From the NCBI GenBank assembly GCA_001600175.1, contig BCJC01000001.1, positions 2,093,652 to 2,157,651 on the forward strand: a DNA stretch of 64,000 nucleotides, written 5' to 3'. Source of the DNA: Erythrobasidium yunnanense (Eukaryota; Basidiomycota; Cystobasidiomycetes; Erythrobasidiales; Erythrobasidiaceae). The position numbers were made by a program, and so were the translations under genes. A model generated the notes under the pieces. That model searched no databases, was not told where the DNA came from, and worked only from the letters and a program-made list of their open reading frames with translations. Positions 56,936 to 64,000 of this stretch are shown here, piece by piece. Each line of letters starts with the position of its first letter. The first letter of the stretch is position 1.

Positions 56936-59619
56936 ATGGCGATGGCCGCAGCTCAGCGTCTGGCTGCTGCTGATGGCAAGAAGAAGAGAAGTAGAAGTCG
57001 GCGAAACAGCGACAACGACGGTGATGGCCCGTCAAAGTCGCAAAAACAGCAAAGAAAGCCTATCAAAACCGCTGCTACTCCTCCCGCTATGTCTGCCGTA
57101 GCTGCAAGAAAGCTAGCCCTGATGAAAGAGCAAGAAGAAGCAAGCAAGAACGGTCAAAGAGACAAGCAAGAAGAAGAACAAGATGCTGCAGATGTAGCCC
57201 GTATTTATACTGAAACGGCATCGAGTCAAGACGATGTTGCTGGCCCTACCGAGTCTGAGGACAAGCAAGAAATCTCTGCTTTGAATGACATCCTAGATGA
57301 CGAGGAAGTTGATGGAGACGATGGGAATGACTCGGATAATATGCTAGCTGTGCCATCTACGTCCAAGAAGCCAGCCGGGAAACGATCTAAACGATACTTT
57401 TCTGCAAATGCTCAAGCTTCCGCTGAAGCGACCGAGACTGGCAGCGATCCAGAGACAGAGACAGTCGATGATCTAACTGGTCCGAATGCCTCCTACTCTG
57501 AGCCTACAACACCCTTGCGACCGAGAAAGAGAGCGAAACGCCGGAGGAGAGGCGATGATCACAGAAAGTAGGTTGTCATTTGCTTCCTAAGTGGCCGTCA
57601 AAGACTGACAAGATAATTTTCGCAGTGCGTACTTTGATCCAGAGTGCGTATCAAGCTGGAAGCCGGTGTACGAGCAGAACTGCTTCTCAGTCAAGCATCC
57701 GCATGATTCGGCTCAGAAAGGCTATATAATCGCCATGCAGCCAGGAGAGGTGCATCAATAGCTATGGTAATATTCTGCCTCAGAGCTGACCCTGTGGTCT
57801 CTGCAGACTCTCATGATCAAGGGAATAGCGAGTCTTCGCATTCTTCGAGGAAGCGTCACCATCGACTGCAGAGTCCTAGACACTACATCCCAGCCATTCA
57901 CCCTTTTCGCACCTACCACACACCCTCTACCCGTTCTACGAGCTAGTTATGCTCAAGCTAGTTCTTCTGCACCTTCGACCAAGCTACACCTGCCTGACGG
58001 CCTGGCGTTCTCCGAAGTACTGGAAGCTTATCCTGTCGTCATCCTCATACAAGATCTTCAAACTGGCATCGAGGGCGTCGAAGTAGTCGCCAAAGTCGCT
58101 GGAATGCCTATACCCATCAACGGCTTCTGGACGTCGCAATTTACAGGGCCGCAGATGATATCAGGCAGTACATTCGAATTGGTAAGGATATAGTGCGAGG
58201 TATTGCCTATCGGCAAGCTGACTTAACGATCTTTGACCAGATTACCCAACCAGAGCGCGACATTACGGCTACTTTACTGCCGGATAATTGGATGGAAGCG
58301 CTTTCTGCGATCGGTACCGATACCCCTGAAGAGATTAATGACATAGACGAAGGCGATACATATCTCGTCCAAGGACCAAAAGGCGTTGGCAAGAGTACTT
58401 TTGCGAAATTGCTGGTCAACAGGTTGCTCTCTACGTAAGTGTCTGTCAACGTTGGATGATCATAAGCTGATCAAGCTATTCCGGTGTATTCAGACATGAC
58501 ACTATTGCATATCTCGAATGTGACATTGGGCAGACAGAGCTTACTCCGCCAGGTCTCGTCAGCCTGCAGTTGCTATCGCAGCCTATCATCGGTATGGACA
58601 GCAAGCGTAGCTACAACTCATTGACTAAGCCTCAACCCGCAGGTCCGGCCTTTACGCAGACATATCGCTTACATACTGCTGCACGGTCGCACTACCTTGG
58701 GAGTGTGTCTCCGAAGAACAACCCTAGCTACTATCTTGACTCGATTCAAGATCTTCTCGCTCACTATAACCAGCGGCGTGATACTGCCGACGCTGCTCTA
58801 CCGCTTGTTATCAACACCCAAGGCTGGGTCAAAGGTCTAGGAGCAGATCTGCTTGGCGAGATCCACCGCATGGCAACTCCATCAAGGATATTCGACTTCT
58901 CCCCTCCTTCAGCAGATTTGTCCTTTGCTTCTTACGATGTCGAACCCTCGTCGATGCCGACGACATTCTTACAGCCAATGTCACAACCGGCAGAGTATGG
59001 TCCGACTCGTCTGAACCCTTCCGATCTACGCACTTTGAGCCTTATATCCTATTTGCATCTTGAAGGCCAGCAAGATACGGCTTCTACGCCGCGCTGGAAC
59101 TTCGATCGCTCACTCGTCGCTCAAAGCCCTTTCGCGGTCTCTTGGTCGACTTTCAAGCAGATTCGATTGCTAAGCAGCGAGCATATCGTGTATGAAGAGC
59201 TGCTCAATGCGCTCGATGTCAGCATCGTCTCGCTCGAAAGCTTGGAAGACCCGCAGATATCAAATCCTGAGCAAGCCCTCGCTTATGACCCACAATCTTC
59301 CGGGCAAACGCCTGCCGGAACCTGCTTAGGACTTGGCGTGATCCGAGCAATCGACAAATCGGCTTCGGCTTTTCACATTCTGTCGAATCTGCCCGGTCAA
59401 TTGCTAGATAAAGTGAACTCCATCAGCAAAGGCGACATAGAGCTCCCTACGGCGCTTATGATAGACTACATCGACGCTCCGGACGATCAAGAGGGAGTCT
59501 GTGAAGTACCTTGGAAGAACCTGCCATACCTCGAAAGTCGCGAAGATCAGCAAGCTGGAGTAGGCTATAGCAAACGTAGAGTCAGGCGGAACGTTATGAG
59601 AAGGAGTCAGTTCCGATAA
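56936..59619 (+). CDS. GRC3: Polynucleotide 5'-hydroxyl kinase GRC3
   Basis: CLP1/NOL9-family kinase that phosphorylates the 5' end of pre-rRNA at ITS2 together with the Las1 nuclease; nucleolar. Exons 56936-57567, 57626-57749, 57807-58181, 58241-58434, 58494-58591 and 58643-59619 give 799 aa. The head is Lys/Arg then acidic. The N-terminal beta domain has CFSVKHPHD, TLMIKGIASLRILRGSVTID and YPVVILIQDLQTGIEGV. The Walker A is YLVQGPKGVGKSTFAKLLVN and Walker B YLECDIGQTELTPPGLVSL. Then LVINTQGWVKGLGADLLGEI (lid/clasp motif), and a C-terminal domain with GLGVIRAIDKSASAFHIL. The last intron (58592-58642) is 51 nt, a multiple of three without stops; splicing gives QPIIGPAFTQT, which fits the family. 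Confidence 0.93.
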
Positions 59620-59745
59620 CAAATGTCAGCTATGCAGTGCCGGTCATGACTTAGGCAATAAACCGGAAAGCAATGTGGCGTTAAAGTAAGCCGCATGAAG
59701 AACGCGCGGTGGTCGAAGAAATGAGCACAAAGTTGAGCGCGTATC

Positions 59746-60387
59746 TCAAAACCCCTGCTTGCGCCAGTATCCATGCCTACGCGTCACGAATTGGCCACCG
59801 TCGAGCCGGCGAAAGACTCTGTCTGTTGCCTTCAGATGCGAGGCCTCCTTCTCAAACCATCCTATACCGTATATCCCCTCTCTACCTCCAGTAAGCTGAA
59901 TGTGGATTGGACCGATACGTCCTGCATGCTTTTCGACTTCGCAGATCATGCCGACATATTCCAGGTGCTCTTCGTTTCGGGATCGATCTTGTTTAGTAAT
60001 GCGATGCTTCATGAGGGCGTATGCTCTGTCCTTCACCGTCTTCTTGGATACCAGAAGGGACGTCGTCGGATCACTATAGTAGACCTGGCCTACCTGAGCC
60101 TCCTCTCCCGGTCCCAGCCGGCCATCGTTGCTCACAAGATGAGTCTCACTGGGATAAGCGTCAAAGTAAAGGCAGCTTGAACCTTCGTTTGACGTTTCGA
60201 TGCCCTTGAGAGTGCCAAATCGCCTGTAGCGAGTGATAGGGAGGCGGCCTTTGCCAATGGTCTGAATGGCATCTTCATCCCGGACATATCCACTCCTAGC
60301 CGATGGTACTGAAGAGGCAGAGGAAGCAGAGGAGTGGACTGAGCAGCTGCTGCGCGGTCTGCTGCTGATGCTGCGTGGTTGGGGCAT
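59746..60387 (-). CDS. Array unit A: unknown two-module protein
   Basis: Intact frame of 213 aa from MPQPRSISSRPRSSCS. The Ser-rich head ends SSASSVPSARSGYVRDEDA. Module 1: ITRYRRFGTLKGIETSNEG through AQVGQVYYSDPTTS and KKTVKDRAYALMKHR. Linker: ITKQDRSRNEEH. Module 2: LEYVGMICEVEKHAGRIGP, with a later basic end, VFRRLDGGQFVTRRHGYWRK. The heads, the ring of Gly and Tyr positions and the TVK/TMK-x-R box are shared with units B-D, so this is one gene family in head-to-tail order. No signal peptide, no membrane helix, no catalytic motif. Function unknown; the alternating hydrophobic pattern and short size of each module suggest small beta-barrels. Confidence 0.7.
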   Translation of the reverse strand: MPQPRSISSRPRSSCSVHSSASSASSVPSARSGYVRDEDAIQTIGKGRLPITRYRRFGTLKGIETSNEGSSCLYFDAYPSETHLVSNDGRLGPGEEAQVGQVYYSDPTTSLLVSKKTVKDRAYALMKHRITKQDRSRNEEHLEYVGMICEVEKHAGRIGPIHIQLTGGREGIYGIGWFEKEASHLKATDRVFRRLDGGQFVTRRHGYWRKQGF

Positions 60388-60512
60388 CCCTGCGATCGTG
60401 CTTGACGTTGCGTGTGCAGAGAACAGAGGCAAGGCCTCAATCTGCTCCACCTCCCTCCTCCCTGAACACTCCCTTCTGTGATTTCCCCTGAAAGGTCAAG
60501 CTTGTGCGTTGC

Positions 60513-60537
60513 TGACCGGTCCTTTCAACACCGGTCA
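60513..60537. promoter_or_regulatory. Inverted repeat and GGTCAAG sites upstream of unit A
   Basis: TGACCGGT (60513-60520) and its perfect complement ACCGGTCA (60530-60537) flank a 9-nt loop, 126-150 bp upstream of the unit A start. GGTCAAG occurs three times around it (60494, 60533, 60553). Likely operator for a dimeric factor, by inference. Confidence 0.45.
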
Positions 60538-60661
60538 AGGGGACTTTAGAGAGGTCAAGCTAATAGTACTTGCATTGAAGCACTGATTGCTCGATCGAAA
60601 GACAAGAGAGGTCCGAATGCATCAGAGAACAACATCCTCCTTGTGTGCCCTCCAAAGGCTT

Positions 60662-61315
60662 TTAAGCCTTTCTGGCGATGTAAAGACCGCCCCTCGAATT
60701 TCTATCGACTAGCAGTCCAGTCTTGAGCATCGAGGCATCCTCAAAGCAGTCGGCGCTGATGGAGAGGTGATGTCCCGCTGCAGTACAGACGATGACTTTG
60801 TGGATAGCGACGTTAGGCGAGCTCTTGATCTTCGTGATGCATCCAACATATGTAGACTATACGGCAGCATTGTCGCTTGCGATTGCCTTCCTGAGAGCTC
60901 GCAGAGCCGGAGGGTTTGTACTGTTGCATTTGACATCTCTTTGGAGGATGCGAGCCGCCCTATCGATAACGAGAGCTTCTGTCCGATCCTTCATCGTGCT
61001 TCGAGGCACCCATCCATTTCTGCTATTGTAGTAGATCTCCCCGACTTTGCGTACTTGTCCAGCTTCGAGGATGCCCAGAGAGCCACCCGACATAAAGCCA
61101 AGGGGATAGGTATCGAATTTGACGATGTGTTCTCGCCCTGTCCAATGCGGTTCGGCCGACGCAAGCGTGCCTGCACGGGTATACCGCACTGTTCTTGCAG
61201 ACTCCCTGATGCCGTTCGCATTGGCATCGTGCTCGTAGCCACTCCTTGCTGAGACTACGGAAGAGGCACTCGAGCTGCCGGAGATAGACCCTCTGTTGCT
61301 CCGTGGAGATGCCAT
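60662..61315 (-). pseudogene. Array unit B: two-module paralog interrupted by an in-frame TAG
   Basis: The frame from MASPRSNRGSISGSSSASSV runs 152 aa to TAG at 60857-60859. In the same frame, immediately after it, the second module follows (STYVGCITKIKSSPNVAIHK ... FEDASMLKTGLLVDRNSRGG, then LYIARKA) to TAA at 60662-60664. Head and module 1 match the family: SARSGYEHDANANG, RTVRYTRAGTLASAEPHW, RKVGEIYYNSRNGWVP, STMKDRTEALVIDRAA. The stop sits in the linker one codon before the expected start of module 2. Splicing out a 78-nt stretch with a weak GTCAAA donor would restore the frame, but it would also remove linker residues that look conserved. So this is a recent pseudogene, a deliberately short protein, or a read-through case. 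Confidence 0.55.
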
Positions 61316-61802
61316 GGATGAACGATAAGCGCTGGTTGTTCTGCGTACAGGCGAGGTGGAAGAGCTCGGCGTTTGAAGAACACGGTTGGGGCAGTGTGGC
61401 TCTTGGTTTGGCTCACAATGACTAAATGCGATTGCCGAATCTGTGCCTACGCTTCGCTTGGAAAGCAAGCAGAGGCTGCAAAGAGACTGATGTAGTCGAT
61501 GTCCTGGAAAGGGAATAATGACAATGGACTGTCGCTGGGAGATGCTGAAAGGAGGCTTTCAAAAAGAAAAAGGGAGTGCTTTAGTCTGATTTCGAAGTGT
61601 GAAAAGTGAAGGTTTAGCAACGGGAGCGAGGGGCGTTTGAGGCTATAGAGGATGGCTTGCCATCTCCACCTGTCATCGGGCCACGGAAGAAGGGCTCAAA
61701 CAAGCAGCTTATGTCGAGCTTTGATTGACGCACAGGTGTCAATCGTGATAAGCCTGACAAGGTTCTTTAACAGATACGAAAGCTTACCCCTCGCTTGAGA
61801 CC
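61316..61802. other. Spacer between array units B and C
   Basis: 487 bp upstream of unit B's start and downstream of unit C's end. An open frame extends upstream of unit B's ATG but lacks an ATG and is poor in conserved residues. No other feature seen. Confidence 0.4.
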
Positions 61803-62725
61803 TCATTGGCCCTCCGTGGCCATGTATACCATGCCACACGCGGTTTTGCATACCAAAGCACCGACCTTGAGATCATTCGGGTTTCCAAATTGACCGGATC
61901 GCAAGTCAAACCTCACCGCCGGAAACTTTACCTTACCCGAAGGCTTTACGACTTTGACAATCTTACGATCCGCATGGTGTCCGTGGATTTGTCCGAATTC
62001 GACGTCGTTACGTACTTCGACAATGCAGCCAAAGTAGTCCGGATCTTCTTTGGCCACAAGACCGCTACACCGTGGCGTTCCCGAACGATGGTACACAACC
62101 ATACCAACTTTAGGCAGCGTCGAGTCTCGGTAGTGTTTTGTCGTATTTGGCTGAAGTATGCCTGCAGAGGTAGCAACCTGTGCTGTCCAACCGAAGATGT
62201 CTGTCTTGATTATGTCTACGACGTAGCCGAAGTACTCAAGCTTGTCATTGGACTTGCATCGGACTTTTTCGTAGCGGCTGTAGTCTGCCTATCTCGATTC
62301 CTCGCTGCTGCGATTGCAGCTCTTTTGTGAGCTTTCTTGGCTCTGTCGATGGCCAGATCATCGCTTCTGCGCTGCATCGTACCTTTCGACACCCATCCCC
62401 TACTGTCGCCGGTATAATAGACTCTGTCCCAGATAGCTTCTTCACCAGGTGCTAGGGCATCATTACCGCAAGATAGGAATACATTACCCTCCGGGTAGCG
62501 GGATATTTCGACAAGGGCGCGACCTTTTCCAAGAGGCTTAGTGCAAGCAAGTTTGCCTAGGCGTTCATAGCGAGTCGTCCTCAAAGAAGGTCTCACGCCG
62601 TTGACGTCGGGGTCTTCGAGGTAACCGCTTCTGGACGAAGGGACAGAGGAGGCTACCGAAGCTTGAGAGCTTGATGACATAGACCCGGACGATATCGGAG
62701 ATCGTTTGCTGGCTGGCTTTGACAT
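61803..62725 (-). pseudogene. Array unit C: three-module paralog with a frame change in the linker
   Basis: The frame from MSKPASKRSPISSGSMSSSS runs 169 aa and closes at 62216. Head and module 1 are typical: SSVPSSRSGYLEDPDVNG, TTRYERLGKLACTKPLG, RVYYTGDSRGWVSKG, TMQRRSDDLAIDRAKK. Modules 2 and 3 lie in another frame: KLEYFGYVVDIIKTDIFGW (from 62234) and DPDYFGCIVEVRNDVEFGQI (from 62036), to TGA at 61803-61805 (end YMATEGQ). The two frames overlap for about 50 nt around an A5 run (T5 at 62265-62269 on the plus strand). No intron with usual signals resolves it. A one-base indel (real or assembly error) or a ribosomal frameshift are the options. The downstream part keeps family residues, so any disablement is recent. 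Confidence 0.55.
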
Positions 62726-63168
62726 TGTTGTAGACTGAACTTTGTGATCGTTGCTGAGAGCAGAGGGAAAGCAGGGTCAGAGCACGTCTGGAACTTGTTA
62801 CGTCGAGTCGACCTACTCGATGACTTCGCACACCTGCTAGCTTGCTGTTCCTCGCTGCCTTTGCGTGAAGAGCCAAGAGAGAGCGGAGCGTCAGTGCGGG
62901 GCTTTTGTGTGCGAGCCATTGAAAGGGGGCCCTCGAGTGTAAGGGACGAAAAGAGAGGGAGCACGCAGGAGAGAGTCAAGGGAGGAACATACTAGAGGGG
63001 TGCAGAGGTATGCCTTTCGTCGGTCTAAAGGCACACGGAGGTCTGGCCATAATGCAATTAATTTATCGAGCGACAGTAAGCTCTTACTAAAGCAGCTCGT
63101 GATCATCGTATTCCTAAAACCTAAAAGATGCTCTGATAGACACGGTGGGTGAACGGGTGCTTGAAGCC
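62726..63168. other. Spacer between array units C and D
   Basis: 443 bp with no conserved coding sequence. It serves as promoter of unit C and 3' region of unit D. Confidence 0.4.
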
Positions 63169-64000
63169 TCATTTGCCATGGGTGGCCGTGTATCCCTTTT
63201 CATCCCGGCATTTCCGAACCAGGGTACCGATCTTAAGCGCACTCGGGTTCTTGAATTCAGAGGCGTCCAGCCAAGCTCTCCAGCCTTCGCAACTCAGGAC
63301 TTGGACATGCTTGGTTTCTGTGCGGCGGTCGAAGTTTTGTCCGAGAGTGATACTATGACGCTTCTCAACGATGCAGCCGAAGTAGGTAGGGTCTCGCTTG
63401 GCCTTAAAAGACCCCCACCACGGTCCTCCCGGGCGCTTGCACCGGTATACGAGCATGCCGTTCTCAGGCAGCGTCGAACCTCGGTAATGCTTGATCGTAG
63501 TAGGCTTGAGTACGTCTGTAGATGTAACGACTTGTGCTGTCATACTAGGGACATCTGTCGTGGTGATGTGTACGATGTATCCGAAGTATTCGAGCTTGTC
63601 TTTTTCTAGGTCAACGCTTGCAGCAAGGACTGACTCATCAGATACCGCCGCGGTACGGATATCTCGTTCTTTGATTGCTGCTTCGGCTCTGATTCGCGCT
63701 TCGTCTGCTCTTGCCGTCGCAAGAGCGCCGGCCCTGCTTTTCATCGTTTCCCTCGAGGCGTAGCCATCCTTGCTATTGGTGTAGAGGACTTGACCCACGT
63801 CCGGCCTTTGTCCACGCTCAAGAGCACTTTCAGCAAAGCCCACCTTGCCGCCTCGAGAGCGGGCTACCGTCAACCACTTAGGTTCACCCTCTTCAAATTG
63901 TTGAATGCTTTCAAGACGGCCCAGGCGCTCGTAGCGGACTGTTTCCTTGGAGGGCAATCTTCCTTTAATGTCAGGGTCGCGCAAGTAGCCACTCCTAGTT
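63169..64000 (-). CDS. Array unit D: three-module paralog, 5' end outside the window
   Basis: Open from the window edge (TRSGYLRDPDIKGRLP) to the stop at 63169-63171; at least 276 aa visible. It is the most complete member seen. Module 1: YERLGRLESIQQFEEGEP ... DVGQVLYTNSKDGYASRETM. A Lys/Glu/Ala helix-like linker follows (RADEARIRAEAAIKERDIRT). Module 2: YFGYIVHITTTDVPSMTAQV ... ENGMLVYRCKRPGGPWWGS. Module 3: YFGCIVEKRHSITLGQNFDR ... LKIGTLVRKCRDEKGYTATH. The linker is uninterrupted here, unlike in units B and C. The Ser-rich head and start codon must lie beyond 64000. No known domain recognised. Confidence 0.75.
   Translation of the reverse strand, partial: TRSGYLRDPDIKGRLPSKETVRYERLGRLESIQQFEEGEPKWLTVARSRGGKVGFAESALERGQRPDVGQVLYTNSKDGYASRETMKSRAGALATARADEARIRAEAAIKERDIRTAAVSDESVLAASVDLEKDKLEYFGYIVHITTTDVPSMTAQVVTSTDVLKPTTIKHYRGSTLPENGMLVYRCKRPGGPWWGSFKAKRDPTYFGCIVEKRHSITLGQNFDRRTETKHVQVLSCEGWRAWLDASEFKNPSALKIGTLVRKCRDEKGYTATHGK
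63172..63933 (-). repeat. Three internal protein modules of unit D
   Basis: Coding repeats at about 63742-63933 (module 1), 63397-63588 (module 2) and 63172-63384 (module 3). Each is about 64-71 codons. Shared marks are Y-x-(R)-x-G or Y-F-G at the start, a hydrophobic beta-like strand after it, a central (L/S)-x(2-6)-G-x-(L/V)-(V/L)-(Y/R) strand and an aromatic or Gly-rich end (GYAS, WWGS, GYTA). Modules 2 and 3 are closer to each other than to module 1. Confidence 0.6.

Noticed and set aside
60857-60937. A 78-nt intron removing the TAG in unit B
   Set aside because: The donor GTCAAA is poor and linker residues similar to those in units C and D would be lost. Kept only as an alternative.
61316-61468. 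N-terminal extension of array unit B upstream of its ATG
   Set aside because: It would need a non-ATG start, and the family head begins with Met-(A/P/S) just after, as in units A and C.

Overview
This window is nuclear DNA from a fungus, most probably a basidiomycete. Three things point there. Genes carry many short introns (mostly 50-80 nt, GT-AG, with CTGAC/CTAAC-like branch sites). A five-domain AROM protein is encoded. One gene encodes a DUF6533-type seven-helix membrane protein, a family typical of basidiomycetes. I cannot fix the subphylum from sequence alone. Genes are tightly packed and often divergent over 77-250 bp. I see no transposon, LTR element, viral remnant, CRISPR array, rRNA or convincing tRNA.

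Layout. 0-10 kb: metacaspase and a MINDY deubiquitinase (divergent), a small coiled-coil protein, an OTU1-type ubiquitin-like (UBXL) protein lacking an OTU domain, a PIP-box protein, and a long UIM-containing protein. 10-24 kb: an unresolved tail-anchored protein, then two convergent SNF2-RING translocases (HLTF/RAD5-like and RAD16) and a large, probably mitochondrial helical-repeat protein. 24-32 kb: two diverged membrane-anchored 3-beta-HSD/ERG26-like dehydrogenases flanking the DUF6533 protein, then a LIM-binding (LDB1/PtaB-type) co-regulator. 32-49 kb: PNUTS/Ppn1-type PP1 regulator, HMO1-like HMG-box protein, ER J-domain co-chaperone of the p58IPK/DNAJC3 type, AROM, a mitochondrial PPR-like protein and RRP15. 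49-59.6 kb: a gene-poor gap, two tandem paralogs of unknown function sharing an MNESLFS motif, a RING E3 with several SUMO-interacting motifs (STUbL candidate), and the polynucleotide kinase GRC3.

The most novel part is the right end (59.7-64 kb). It is a head-to-tail array of four related minus-strand genes, units A-D, from a family I do not recognise. Each has a Ser-rich head ending in SGY, then repeated modules of about 60-70 residues that open with Y-x-G and close with a G-x-(L/V)-(V/Y) strand. Units A and B have two modules; C and D have three. Unit B carries an in-frame TAG and unit C a frame change, both in the same linker just before the second module. The array runs off the window.

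The core genes cover ubiquitin and SUMO signalling, DNA repair, ribosome biogenesis (GRC3, RRP15, HMO1) and primary metabolism. They form no obvious pathway cluster. The paralog families at 50.8-54.3 and 59.7-64 kb look like lineage-specific expansions.
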